The position numbers and the translations under genes are program-made. A stretch of DNA of 64,000 nucleotides from Candidatus Poribacteria bacterium. GTDB taxonomy: Bacteria > Poribacteria > WGA-4E > WGA-3G. Where the stretch lies: the NCBI GenBank assembly GCA_028818705.1, contig JAPPNJ010000051.1, positions 1 to 64,000 on the forward strand, read 5' to 3'. The notes below the pieces were generated by a model. The model ran no database searches and was not told where the DNA came from. It was given only the letters and a program-made list of their open reading frames with translations. Positions 51,366-60,784 of this stretch are shown one piece after another (within the stretch, counting starts at the first letter, position 1; every line of letters starts with the position of its first letter).

Positions 51366-53924
51366 ATGAAAAGCATAATTGTGAATCGAAAAACGATAGC
51401 GTTAATACTACTAACTGTTTCTTTGATTTTTAGTATAGAAGCCCCAAGTCATGGCTTTTTTTGGGATGTCATTGTTGCTGTTGGACAAGCGGTGGGTGCT
51501 GTTGGACAAGCAATAGGTGCTGTTGGACAAGCAGTGGGTGTTATTGTTAGTGTCGTTGCTGGAACCGTTGTAATCGCCGCCGGAGTCCTTGGTCTCTCCA
51601 TTAGTATCCTTGCCACTGTCCTTTGGCATACAGACAGTCTATGGGATATTGAGCCTTTTCCCAATGGTGGGATAATCGGTGTTGTAGTTTCAAACCTGAT
51701 CCACTTGTGGGACCCACTCATAGAACAAACCACAGCCACGCTCAAGCACGATGCAATGATCACGAATATCGCTTTTAGTTCTGACGGGTTACGCCTCGCC
51801 AGTGCAAGTGAAGATAGCACCATCCAATTGTGGAACCCAGAGACACGAACACTCGAAGCGACACTCAGAGGACATACAGATGATGTTTTGGGTATCGACT
51901 TCAATCCAAATGGATTACGCCTCGCCAGCGGCAGTGCGGATGGTACCGTCCGATTATGGAACCCAGAGACGAGAGCACTCGAAGGGATACTCAGAGGACA
52001 TACAGATGATGTTTTAGATGTCGCTTTCAGTCCTGATGGATTATTACTTGCCAGCGCAAGCACAGATGGCACTGTCCGATTATGGAATCCAGAAACGAGA
52101 GCACCCCAAGCCACGCTTAGAGGACATACAGATGATGTTTTGGATGTCGCTTTCAGTCCTGATGGATTATTACTTGCCAGCGCAAGCACAGACGGCACTG
52201 TCCGATTATGGAATCTACAAACAGAGCAACCCCAAGCCACGCTTGATCATAAAGCACCTGTTTTGAGTATTGCTTTCAGTCCTGACAAGGAAATGATCGC
52301 AACAGGGTGTGAAGATGGCACAGCGCGTATGTGGGATCCACATAAGGCGGAAGTCTTGGCTACCCTTGGGCACGAGTCCCCTGTTAGGACTGTCGTCTTT
52401 AACGATGATGGGAGTATGGTTGTCACAGGGAGCGCAGATGGTAAGATGCGTCAATGGGAAATCACATCCGAAGATGATAGCAGGACCGCATTTGAATCAT
52501 CTACACCAGACGGCTACACCCGTGTTACGCTGAGTAGTAGCGGCACTGTTTGGGGGATTCCCACAAAATACACCACAGATTCTAAAGTTGGCAAAGTGAC
52601 ATATATGTTGCTCGCAAAATTGAAAGATTGCGACTTCGCCACCGCGGAGTTATCCCGACAAAGTAAGGTTTACATCAAAACACAGTCTTTGGGACGCTTA
52701 AACAACTACCAGTCAGAGTCGGTATGTGGCACATCCAGCAAACAATGGACATCTTCGTGGAATGGGGTTCGGATCACACACCTGCGTTTTTTTGATGAAA
52801 GTAGTCCATCTGACATTAATGAGGCAATTTACAACGCCTCAACGGATCAATATGAATTGACCTCTACTACTTCAACAAATCAACCGGGGTTGACACCCAC
52901 TACAGCCGAGCGCACGATCATTCAGATTCAACCTGTTTCTGTAGCATCCCCTGCTATCGGAGACCAGTTAACGCTCACCTTAAACATCACAGGTGGAGAA
53001 GCAGTGGCAGGTTATCAAGCAATAGTCCAGTTTGACGAAACTGCCCTGCGTTATGTTTCAGGAGTAAATGGCGATTTTCTACCTGATGGGGCGTTCTTTG
53101 TAGAGCCGAAAGTGGAAGGTAATCTCGTGAAACTCACTGCCACATCTCTCGCTGGAGAAAGCAGCGGGAACGGCACCCTCGCCACATTGGTTTTTCAGGT
53201 TATCGCAGTGAAAGCATCCACATTAACGTTATCTGACGTGTTACTTTCCAACAGTGCGGGGAGGAGCTCCCGTCCCCAGGTTGAAGGTGCGCAGATAACT
53301 GAACCCATTCAACTCAAAGAGGATGTTAACGGAGATGGGAGTGTGGACCTCCAAGATTTAGTGATCGTTAACGCTCGTCTGGGGCAGACAGGCGAAAACA
53401 CCGCCGATGTTAACGGAGACGGTATTGTTAATGTCGTTGACCTCGCTCTTGTTGCTGGTGCGATAGAAGATGATGCAGCCGCACCTTCTCTACATTCCCA
53501 AGCCTTAGAAATGCTCACTGCGACAGATGTGCGTCGGTGGTTATCTCAGGCACAACACTTAAACCTCACAGATGTAACATCGCTGCGAGGTATCCTATTC
53601 TTGCAACAACTCCTTATAGTGCTAACTCCTAAAGAAACAGCACTCTTGCCAAACTATCCGAACCCGTTCAATCCTGAGACGTGGATCCCCTACCACTTGG
53701 CAAAGGACGCGAATGTCACACTGCATATCTATGCCGTGAACGGCACATTGGTGCGGACGTTGGCACTCGGACATCAAGCTGCAGGGATGTATCAGAGCCG
53801 TTCGCGGGCAGCGTATTGGGATGGTAGAAATGCCATCGGTGAACCCGTAGCAAGCGGGGCTTATTTTTACACACTCACCGCAGGCGATTTCACCGCAACA
53901 CGGAAGATGTTGATACGCAAGTAA
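51366..53924 (+). CDS. Secreted WD40/cohesin/dockerin protein with FlgD-like C-terminus
   Basis: 852 residues. N-terminal signal, then a VGQAVGAVGQAIGAVG hydrophobic repeat that may anchor in the membrane. About 75-375: WD40 repeats, of which three are almost identical 126-bp units starting at 51869, 51995 and 52121. About 380-500: unknown segment (VSLSSSGTVWG-like). About 517-640: cohesin-like domain (VGYQAIVQFDETALRYV-type). About 650-710: type I dockerin. About 760-852: FNPETWIPYHL domain. Cohesin and dockerin in one chain could allow self-assembly. Confidence 0.87.
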   Translation: MKSIIVNRKTIALILLTVSLIFSIEAPSHGFFWDVIVAVGQAVGAVGQAIGAVGQAVGVIVSVVAGTVVIAAGVLGLSISILATVLWHTDSLWDIEPFPNGGIIGVVVSNLIHLWDPLIEQTTATLKHDAMITNIAFSSDGLRLASASEDSTIQLWNPETRTLEATLRGHTDDVLGIDFNPNGLRLASGSADGTVRLWNPETRALEGILRGHTDDVLDVAFSPDGLLLASASTDGTVRLWNPETRAPQATLRGHTDDVLDVAFSPDGLLLASASTDGTVRLWNLQTEQPQATLDHKAPVLSIAFSPDKEMIATGCEDGTARMWDPHKAEVLATLGHESPVRTVVFNDDGSMVVTGSADGKMRQWEITSEDDSRTAFESSTPDGYTRVTLSSSGTVWGIPTKYTTDSKVGKVTYMLLAKLKDCDFATAELSRQSKVYIKTQSLGRLNNYQSESVCGTSSKQWTSSWNGVRITHLRFFDESSPSDINEAIYNASTDQYELTSTTSTNQPGLTPTTAERTIIQIQPVSVASPAIGDQLTLTLNITGGEAVAGYQAIVQFDETALRYVSGVNGDFLPDGAFFVEPKVEGNLVKLTATSLAGESSGNGTLATLVFQVIAVKASTLTLSDVLLSNSAGRSSRPQVEGAQITEPIQLKEDVNGDGSVDLQDLVIVNARLGQTGENTADVNGDGIVNVVDLALVAGAIEDDAAAPSLHSQALEMLTATDVRRWLSQAQHLNLTDVTSLRGILFLQQLLIVLTPKETALLPNYPNPFNPETWIPYHLAKDANVTLHIYAVNGTLVRTLALGHQAAGMYQSRSRAAYWDGRNAIGEPVASGAYFYTLTAGDFTATRKMLIRK
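51869..52246 (+). repeat. 126-bp tandem WD40-coding repeats
   Basis: Units begin at 51869, 51995 and 52121, exactly 126 bp (42 codons) apart. The latter two are nearly identical over the shared core AGGACATACAGATGATG onward, which points to recent unit duplication or gene conversion. Confidence 0.85.
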
Positions 53925-54008
53925 ACTTTTCACAATCGTAGAGTGAGGTCTTGTGCTTCGCTTGCTGAAGGACAGAGAATCATTCGCATAAATCCAAAAG
54001 AGAAAAAA

Positions 54009-55187
54009 ATGAAAATTCGTTTTATACTTCACAAAGTTGTTACGCTTATTTGCTTTATCGGTTTTGTCCTTATACATCTCGTGCATGAAGGCTACCCACA
54101 GACGCAAACCGAGCAGAGCATCCCCCTAAAAGAGCAGAAAGAAGGTAGAACGCTATTAGTCGTTTCTGCAACGCTATCCGGGTTATCCTTGTATGGACCT
54201 GGAACAGCTCGGTTACTTGAGATTGAATCCGGGGCACAGGTCGCCGGGTTAGAGATGTTGATTGGCGGCGGGTCTTTTGTGGGTGCCCTTTTAGCTACAA
54301 GAAATCATCGACTCGGCGCGGGACGCTCCAGTCTAATCCTATCGGGCGGTCTTGCCGGGACCTTATATGGTTTCGGAGTGACTGTGTTATTTGAATCAGA
54401 GAATGACAAAGCTTACTTTGCTTCTGCGATGCTCGCTACACCTATCGGAGGATTCCTCGCCCATAGATTGAGTTCTCACAGGTGGTTTAACGAAGGCGAA
54501 TCGCATACGATTAGTAGGGGCGGATTGGTTGGCGGGTTGTACGGACTCGCAATTCCATATCTCGTCAATATTGACGATCTCGAAGGTTGGACGCAAGGCA
54601 AAATCTATGTTACATCTGCGATGCTCGGTGTACCCGCGGGTGTGTGGACTACATCAAAATTGATTTACGATAAACCGATTAACGAAGGAAGGGCGAGTTT
54701 AATCTCTCTTGGCGGCAGTATCGGCAGTGCTTACTCCATCGGGATTCTGTCTTTAACAGATGTAGAGGCGTCGCGGGCTTATGTACTGGCTGCCATGCTT
54801 GGTTTACCGGTAGGGACATATCTTGGCTATAAATTGACTGCTGCGGAGGAGTATACAAGCGGTCGAGCAATTTTGATACAAGTGGGTGCCTGTGCAGGTG
54901 CCTTATTCGGCAGCGGGTTTCCGCTGATGGCTGACACGGAAAGTCATAAACCTTATGTTGTGGCGAGTATTCTTGGATCAGCAACCGGAATGTGGTTGGC
55001 ACACCGCTTAACACGCGGTTGGGGCGAGACGGCACCTTTTGCAAAAAACAATCTTATACCTAAATCAGAAAAGTTTGCCGTTTCACTGCCTTCGATCAAT
55101 GAGTGGTTTACGCTCGGACTGATGGCACTCCGCAAGCCAACTTTTATGGCTGATTTTCCTATGGAATTAGTGCGAATCTCATTCTAA
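54009..55187 (+). CDS. Membrane protein of five glycine-rich repeats
   Basis: 392 residues from the ATG at 54009. N-terminal signal-type segment (VVTLICFIGFVLIHLV). The rest is five roughly 55-residue repeats: charged strand (GRSSLILSGGLAGTLYG, ESHTISRGGLVGGLYG, GRASLISLGGSIGSAYS, GRAILIQVGACAGALFG) followed by AYFASAMLATPIGGFLAHRL-type segments. Gly-x3-Gly spacing suggests packed membrane helices or a beta structure. I do not recognise a family. It follows the WD40/cohesin gene on the same strand. Confidence 0.75.
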   Translation: MKIRFILHKVVTLICFIGFVLIHLVHEGYPQTQTEQSIPLKEQKEGRTLLVVSATLSGLSLYGPGTARLLEIESGAQVAGLEMLIGGGSFVGALLATRNHRLGAGRSSLILSGGLAGTLYGFGVTVLFESENDKAYFASAMLATPIGGFLAHRLSSHRWFNEGESHTISRGGLVGGLYGLAIPYLVNIDDLEGWTQGKIYVTSAMLGVPAGVWTTSKLIYDKPINEGRASLISLGGSIGSAYSIGILSLTDVEASRAYVLAAMLGLPVGTYLGYKLTAAEEYTSGRAILIQVGACAGALFGSGFPLMADTESHKPYVVASILGSATGMWLAHRLTRGWGETAPFAKNNLIPKSEKFAVSLPSINEWFTLGLMALRKPTFMADFPMELVRISF

Positions 55188-55201
55188 TCAAAACGCCAAG
55201 G

Positions 55202-55549
55202 TCATCGAACAGTTTGAGTCGTTCGATTGAACCATCGGAAAAATCTCTGTATTCGTCCGAGGTGACGAACCTGAATTTCGGAAATATCAGGTAGACTGAT
55301 TGATACAGATTTCCACGTGCCATCGGCGTACTCTGGATTGTTTTGATGAAATGCAATGTCTTTGGCTTCAGGTATGGGTTCACCGTCAAGCAGCAGACCT
55401 TCAATATGGCATTGTATAGCTTCCAATGCTTGGTTCTGTGCATCGTCAAGCGTATCCCCAGCAGTTATGCAACCAGGCAGATCTGGTACAATTACACAAT
55501 AGTCGCTATCTGGATCTTTGTGAATAACAATAGGGTAATGCATAATCAT
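55202..55549 (-). CDS. hicB: HicB-like antitoxin
   Basis: 115 residues from the ATG at 55549 (GAGG at about 5 nt), overlapping the hicA stop as ATGA. YPIVIHKDPDSDYCVIVPDLPGCITAGDTLDDAQNQALEAIQCHIEGLL is the HicB partial RNase H fold. The C-terminus (LGRIQRFFRWFNRTT) lacks a recognisable helix-turn-helix or ribbon-helix-helix, so autoregulation may be lost or different. Confidence 0.88.
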   Translation of the reverse strand: MIMHYPIVIHKDPDSDYCVIVPDLPGCITAGDTLDDAQNQALEAIQCHIEGLLLDGEPIPEAKDIAFHQNNPEYADGTWKSVSISLPDISEIQVRHLGRIQRFFRWFNRTTQTVR

Positions 55550-55782
55550 AGAGTACCTCGTGTTCTTCTGTTTTTCTTCCAATTTGGATCCCACCCGTTC
55601 CAGCCAGCCTGTCTACAGATACTCGACAATGTCTGTCTTCTCAAGTCTTTCTTGGGATGAGGAACAGTCACTCTACCAGGTTTGCTTGGGTGTTTGTAAT
55701 GGTGATGGCTACCAACACTATGAACTAACACCCAGCCTTCTTTCCTCAGTCTTTTAATCACTTCGCGACTTGGAATTGCCAT
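55546..55782 (-). CDS. hicA: HicA-like mRNA interferase toxin
   Basis: 78 residues. PSREVIKRLRKEGWVLVHSVGSHHHYKHPSKPGRVTVPHPKKDL is the HicA double-stranded-RNA-binding fold; the conserved His in SHHHY is catalytic in the family. The C-terminus is longer than usual (RQAGWNGWDPNWKKNRR). Toxin-first order with coupled antitoxin. A near-perfect promoter precedes it. Confidence 0.9.
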   Translation of the reverse strand: MAIPSREVIKRLRKEGWVLVHSVGSHHHYKHPSKPGRVTVPHPKKDLRRQTLSSICRQAGWNGWDPNWKKNRRTRGTL

Positions 55783-55823
55783 ATACCAACAAATCGGTTG
55801 CTTTTCTATAACAGGTTAATGAA

Positions 55824-55853
55824 ATTATAAGACGGATTCAGACCTCGTGTCAA
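55824..55853 (-). promoter_or_regulatory. Promoter of hicAB
   Basis: Minus strand: perfect -35 TTGACA (55853-55848), 18-bp spacer, perfect -10 TATAAT (55829-55824). Confidence 0.75.
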
Positions 55854-55872
55854 GAAAAAGTGCCTCATTTGA

Positions 55873-58590
55873 TTACATTGAAATCCCCAGTAGTCCCCGT
55901 GTCAATTGAAAATCCGTATTTCCCTTACCGTGTAGTTTCGGGGTATACCGACGCGAAGCCACCTCTACAATTATCCCTAACAACTCGTCAACATTAGCAG
56001 TCACCAAGTCCAAATCCGCCCCGTAGTTGGCTTGTGTTGCTCCATCTGTAGAAACCTGAATCAGCGGCACCATCACATGCGATTGCAAAGGCGCACCAAC
56101 GATGTGTGCAAGTGCCATATCCACACCTGTCGCCCCTAACCCTGTCAACGTTTCTGTGGGTTGCTCTGTCGGTGTCTCCATGATGTGGAAACCGGGTTTT
56201 TCAACTCGCTGTCCGTATGCCAAAGTAGTAGGCACACTCCGTGTGCCGTTACGCAAGAAGGTCGCGTTTGCAGGCACGACGACTGTGCCGTTCGTAGCGA
56301 CGATACCGTGCGTCAATTGCGTCAGAGACTCCGAGACCCCTTCTGTCGCTTCACCAGTTGATGTCACGGCGATGCAGAGGTGTTCCAATCCAACGTCAAC
56401 AACCGGAACAGACGGCTTATCTGCAAGTTCGTCCGAAAACCAGTCTTGTACCTTCTCGATAACAGCATCAATGCCGCCATCCAATTGCACGCTCGCCCAA
56501 CCGTAGCGTTCTGGCGATATTCCCAACTGCTGAATCTCATGTCGGACGTGGTCGTTATGTGTCTTTTCGCAACCGTGTTCAAGGAGCAAACCCAGGGCAA
56601 CCGTCGGATGCGTGAGGTGTCCGATCATCGTACGGGTGTAAATCTCCTCAGAGCGTCCGCTGGAGACGCCACACCCTTCCGTATGTGGAAGCGCGACAAA
56701 GCGGGATATGCCCTGTTCCTTGCCGATTTTCCGTTCATTACAACCGTGTGCAATCATCTGCGCAATCTGTCCAGAGCAGAGACTCGTCGGCAAGATGAGT
56801 CCGAGTTGATCTGTACGGCACCCTTCTTCTGTTTGGAGGGCGCGGAATTGCAACTGTTGCGGAGTTCGTGATTCGGAGATCGCTCCTACCACAGTTTCAA
56901 TCGAAATCGGTTCACCCGACTTTACTTCAGATTCCATCAACAGTCGGTCTAAATCTACAGGACCTGTCTGTTTCCAATCACGCCACAACGAGACTTGGGA
57001 GTGACCTGCTTTCTCTCCAACCGAGCGTTCTCCCGATGCAACATCCACTGTTAAGTCGAGCATTGATTCACCGAGTTCTTCCATGGGTGTGCCGTCGAGA
57101 TACGCACCGGCATTCACGTCCATATCCTTAGAAAGCATCTCATAGCGTCCCGTCGTTGTGACAATTTTAATGGTCGGTACGAAGGGAAAATTGGTGATCG
57201 AGCCGTTCCCTGTGACGAAGAAAATCATGTTCGACCCGGATGCCACCTGTCCGGCGATACTTTCCAAATCGTTGCCGGGACTGTCCATGAAATAGTAGCC
57301 TGATTTCTCCATCAGCTGGCTATAGTCAATAACATAATCCAGACAGACCTCAGGATGCCGTTTCATCGCTGCACCAATTGATTTAATGGCGATATTATAA
57401 AGTCCGCGGAAGTTGTTGCCGCCAGATGGATTCGCCTCTGTGGAGTGCCCGTGCCACGCGGCACGCTCTTTGAAGCGCTCGATTGTATCGAGAAACGTGC
57501 GTGCTGTTGACAGATCGCGGGCGTTCTGAAGCACGTAAGCCTCCGAACCAATAAGTTCATCGGTTTCTGCGAGGTTGGCACACCCACCATAACGGATAAC
57601 CTCTTTCGCAACATAAGCGGCGAGCGGATTGCCTGATACGCCAGAGAAGGCATCAGAACCACCACACTGCAAGGCGATTTTGAGATTTTCCAGAGACTGA
57701 TCGGTACGTGGGGTGCTATTCACATGCTCTAACCATCCATTAATAATCTCCGCACCGTTGGCTAAGTCCGTGTCGAAACTCCCTTGTAACTGATAGAAAC
57801 GGTGAACGACATCGTCCAGAGCGTATCCTTCACGGGTCATATATGCCTTGAGCATATCATTTGTAACCGCCTCGGTGCCGTAATCAACGAGCAGCATCGC
57901 ACCGATATTCGGATGGATGGTAAAACCGGCGAGTGTTCGGAGAAGCATATCGATGTTATTTGGGGTCTTACCTTCGCCGCCTTCTGTATGTGTTACAGCA
58001 ACGACCCCGTCCACGTTGGGATAAGCGTTGACGTTCCGTGAACAGATCTCAGCGAGTCTTCTCGCAAAGCCAGAAGTGCGAGAGGTCGTTCCCATGACGA
58101 CGATATAGTTTCGCGTACCAACACCTCGATTGCCCGGACGTTGATAACCGAGGAAATACCGCTTGTTTGTATGATGCGGTGCCTGTTTCCCTGAGCGGAA
58201 TTCTGCCTCGTTGAGCATATAGGGTGCCATTTTGTCGCTAAAGTTGGGCGTTTCTGGTAAGGTGAAGGGTATTTCGGCGTAACTTGAAAGCCGAAACTTG
58301 CCATTCAAAAGTCTAATTGACAACGAGTCAATCATTTTTTGATTGCACACGTAGTCGCCGGGGGCAATGGGACGTGTGGCGAAACCGAAGGGCAAGTTCC
58401 ACGATAAGAGTGGCGTGGCTTCTGGAATCGACTGGATAGCAAAGCGATGTCCTTCTAAAATCGTGTGTGATAATTCAAACTGCTGCCCCTTATGACGGAT
58501 GCGTGTGCCACCCTCCAATGTCTGTATGGCGATAGCAACGTTATCATCTGGGGCAGGCAACCGAGCGACTGAGGTGAAATCGTAGTCCAT
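55873..58590 (-). CDS. UxaA/altronate-dehydratase family protein with two C-terminal-type modules
   Basis: 905 residues from the ATG at 58590 (AAAGGAG upstream); usual altronate or galactarate dehydratases have about 500. N-terminal SAF-like domain (about 1-110), first module starting GYQRPGNRGVGTRNYIVVMGT with CGGSDAFSGVSGNP and GSNMIFFVTGNGSITNFPFVP, then a second UxaA-like module from about 580 (LILPTSLCSGQIAQMI, LPHTEGCGVSSG, LLEHGCEKTHNDHV). Several Cys/His could bind the Fe cofactor in each. Probably dehydrates a sugar acid such as altronate or galactarate. Confidence 0.85.
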   Translation of the reverse strand: MDYDFTSVARLPAPDDNVAIAIQTLEGGTRIRHKGQQFELSHTILEGHRFAIQSIPEATPLLSWNLPFGFATRPIAPGDYVCNQKMIDSLSIRLLNGKFRLSSYAEIPFTLPETPNFSDKMAPYMLNEAEFRSGKQAPHHTNKRYFLGYQRPGNRGVGTRNYIVVMGTTSRTSGFARRLAEICSRNVNAYPNVDGVVAVTHTEGGEGKTPNNIDMLLRTLAGFTIHPNIGAMLLVDYGTEAVTNDMLKAYMTREGYALDDVVHRFYQLQGSFDTDLANGAEIINGWLEHVNSTPRTDQSLENLKIALQCGGSDAFSGVSGNPLAAYVAKEVIRYGGCANLAETDELIGSEAYVLQNARDLSTARTFLDTIERFKERAAWHGHSTEANPSGGNNFRGLYNIAIKSIGAAMKRHPEVCLDYVIDYSQLMEKSGYYFMDSPGNDLESIAGQVASGSNMIFFVTGNGSITNFPFVPTIKIVTTTGRYEMLSKDMDVNAGAYLDGTPMEELGESMLDLTVDVASGERSVGEKAGHSQVSLWRDWKQTGPVDLDRLLMESEVKSGEPISIETVVGAISESRTPQQLQFRALQTEEGCRTDQLGLILPTSLCSGQIAQMIAHGCNERKIGKEQGISRFVALPHTEGCGVSSGRSEEIYTRTMIGHLTHPTVALGLLLEHGCEKTHNDHVRHEIQQLGISPERYGWASVQLDGGIDAVIEKVQDWFSDELADKPSVPVVDVGLEHLCIAVTSTGEATEGVSESLTQLTHGIVATNGTVVVPANATFLRNGTRSVPTTLAYGQRVEKPGFHIMETPTEQPTETLTGLGATGVDMALAHIVGAPLQSHVMVPLIQVSTDGATQANYGADLDLVTANVDELLGIIVEVASRRYTPKLHGKGNTDFQLTRGLLGISM

Positions 58591-58627
58591 TAAGCACTCT
58601 CCTTTTGCAACGGGGATCACCGAAGAA

Positions 58628-59197
58628 TTAATGGCGGTAAATACTAACTTCAATTGCGTCCTGTTTCACCCACGGCAAATCGATATCGAACCAATGTGTT
58701 TCGGATTCGTAACGCTCACGGACGTGCGCGAGATAATCCGCCATCGAGTCGGCACCAATACCGACGTTGTCCGCTACAACGGTTGCAGGGTTCGTCAACC
58801 GCGATTCAATTGCCTGAAAACAAGGGAAATAGTTGTTGAAGTTGTTATCGAGGAGCAAAAAATCGACAGGGTCTTGAATATTTTTTAGTGTTTCCTGTGC
58901 GTCACCAACGCGTGAATCGACAAGGTCTGCCAATCCAGCGCGTTCAAAATTCGTCTGTGCTTGGGCTGCCCGATTGGTATCTATTTCGATTGTGATTAAG
59001 CGTCCGGTGCCAAGGGTATTCAGTACGCGTAGCATCCATAGTCCGGAATAACCGATAGCAGTTCCACATTCGACGATGAGAGACGGCTTGGCATTTTCGA
59101 CGCAAGCAGCGAGAAATTTCGCCTTTTCGGGTCCCAGCATCGGGATTCTCTCTTCTCTACATTGTGCTTCAACTTCTTGTAAAACCTGATTAAACAT
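58628..59197 (-). CDS. SAM-dependent O-methyltransferase
   Basis: 189 residues from the ATG at 59197 (GGAGG at 5 nt). LIVECGTAIGYSGLWML (SAM motif I), LITIEIDTNRAAQAQTNF, DFLLLDNNFNNYFPCF and VVADNVGIGADSM match the catechol/caffeoyl-CoA O-methyltransferase family. Ends 38 bp before the UxaA-like gene, so probably the same operon. Substrate unknown. Confidence 0.88.
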   Translation of the reverse strand: MFNQVLQEVEAQCREERIPMLGPEKAKFLAACVENAKPSLIVECGTAIGYSGLWMLRVLNTLGTGRLITIEIDTNRAAQAQTNFERAGLADLVDSRVGDAQETLKNIQDPVDFLLLDNNFNNYFPCFQAIESRLTNPATVVADNVGIGADSMADYLAHVRERYESETHWFDIDLPWVKQDAIEVSIYRH

Positions 59198-59495
59198 GTA
59201 GACCTCCATTGGAACTCGGTCGTTCCGTTTTGAATTTATCTTTTAGTCGTGGCTGTGACAAATTCTTTTGTGGTTTATAGCAGTATCTGACTGCAGTAAT
59301 CATACAGGAAATCTGTTTTGGAGTCAAGTAGGTAGCCGTGTAGCGGTCAGGGCGGTAGTTTCGCCACCTCTCAGCCGTTAGCGATCAGCAATCTTTATAG
59401 ACACTAATTTTCCTACTTTCGGATACATCAAAAAAAATTGCAACCAAATCCAAGGTATGGTGTATATTATAGACAAGCACCTCCGGAGGATCTTG

Positions 59496-60098
59496 ATGCC
59501 TGATTTAGATGATGAGTTGATGGAACGCTACCGAGCAGGAGATGAAAATGCGTTTACGCTTCTGGTACGTCGGCATCAGCAGCCACTCGTCAATTTCATT
59601 GCTCGATTCATCAATGATAGAGATGGTGCCGAGGATTTGGCACAGGAGACATTCATTCGCATCTTTAAAGCATCGCGGCGCTACCAGCCCGGGCGGGCGC
59701 ATTTTAAGACGTGGATGTATCACATCGCTTCGAATCTCTGCAAAAATGAATTGCGAAATCGAGGACGACGTGATCGGTACAGGGTTGATAACGTTGTGGA
59801 TAGTAATGATGAGGGAGATGTTGAGCAGATTGACTTAATTGAGAGGGCACCTGCCGATGCATCTTTCCAACCGGAAGTCGCCCTTGAGCGTAAGGAGTTG
59901 GATGACGCTATCCAAACGGCGATCTCAGAATTACCAGAACAGTATAGGGTTCCCCTTATCCTCCGCGATTTGCAAGGGCTGAGTTACGATGAAATTAGTG
60001 AGACACTCGAACTCCGAGATGGTACAACAAAATCCCGGATCAACCGTGCTCGGCTTATGCTTAAAGATAAATTGAAATCTTTTGTTTCATGTTCATAG
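59496..60098 (+). CDS. ECF sigma factor (RpoE/SigW-like)
   Basis: 200 residues from the ATG at 59496 (GGAGG at 6 nt). Region 2: LVNFIARFINDRDGAEDLAQETFIRIFKA; region 4: AISELPEQYRVPLILRDLQGLSYDEISETLELRDGTTKSRINRARLMLK. First gene of a sigma/anti-sigma/HtrA-like operon, the classic envelope-stress arrangement. Confidence 0.95.
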   Translation: MPDLDDELMERYRAGDENAFTLLVRRHQQPLVNFIARFINDRDGAEDLAQETFIRIFKASRRYQPGRAHFKTWMYHIASNLCKNELRNRGRRDRYRVDNVVDSNDEGDVEQIDLIERAPADASFQPEVALERKELDDAIQTAISELPEQYRVPLILRDLQGLSYDEISETLELRDGTTKSRINRARLMLKDKLKSFVSCS

Positions 60099-60110
60099 GA
60101 GTAGCAATTT

Positions 60111-60704
60111 ATGCACTGCTTACAGGCTGAGGAACACTTCTCTGCCCATTATGAAGATACACTTGATTATCGGGTATTACGTGACTTTGAGGCACATCTT
60201 GCCCAGTGCGAAATGTGTCAAAGCGAGTATGCCCGGTTTCAGGAATCTGTTAAGGCGATCCAGCAATTACCACAGATAGAACCTTCGCCCGATTTTATGC
60301 CGAGGTTGCAGCAACGGCTTGCTGAAGAACGGCGTGAGATCGGGGGTGTTAAGGAAATTGCTGCAACATCTTGGGAACGCCTGCAAGACATGTTCCGCCG
60401 TCCGAGATGGGCATTCAGTGGCATCGTCGCATTGATTCTCATCGCGGTTGGTGGCTACCTCTATCAGGACGGCTCCTTATTCAATCAGGATTCCCAGCCC
60501 CGTGTAGTGGTGACCTCCCCACCTGAACGGTCTCAAGTTGGAATACCACCTGTTGAGTTACCCGTGCATGTGCGGCGTTCAGTGGAAAACGTGAATCCGT
60601 TTTCACCGCGTGGTGTGATCTCAACATCGAGGCAACCGATGCAACAGCATTACATCTTAAAGCAGGTAAGTTATACCAACGCCTCCACACGCGGAGGGCT
60701 TTAA
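60111..60704 (+). CDS. Anti-sigma factor with zinc-binding (ZAS/zf-HC2) domain
   Basis: 197 residues. N-terminal HLAQCEMC with the preceding His gives the H-x3-C-x2-C zinc anti-sigma motif; a single transmembrane segment (WAFSGIVALILIAVGGYLYQ) follows at about 100-120; the rest is extracytoplasmic. Sequesters the sigma factor of the preceding gene until stress. 12 bp after sigma. Confidence 0.92.
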   Translation: MHCLQAEEHFSAHYEDTLDYRVLRDFEAHLAQCEMCQSEYARFQESVKAIQQLPQIEPSPDFMPRLQQRLAEERREIGGVKEIAATSWERLQDMFRRPRWAFSGIVALILIAVGGYLYQDGSLFNQDSQPRVVVTSPPERSQVGIPPVELPVHVRRSVENVNPFSPRGVISTSRQPMQQHYILKQVSYTNASTRGGL

Positions 60705-60784
60705 TCCAGGTGCTCGTAGCACTGATGCACGCATAAAGAGAACTTCCAGTTATCAAAAGACTTAGGTTTGAAGGAAAACAGCGC

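Noticed and set aside
51869..52246. CRISPR-like array
   Set aside because: The 126-bp period is an exact multiple of codons and encodes WD40 blades; there are no short conserved repeats with unique spacers.
39012..53924. Claim of a type IX secretion system from the FNPETWIPY C-terminal domain
   Set aside because: The domain is FlgD-like and sorting-like, but no Por secretion machinery other than one PorV-like barrel is in the window, so the route is unknown.
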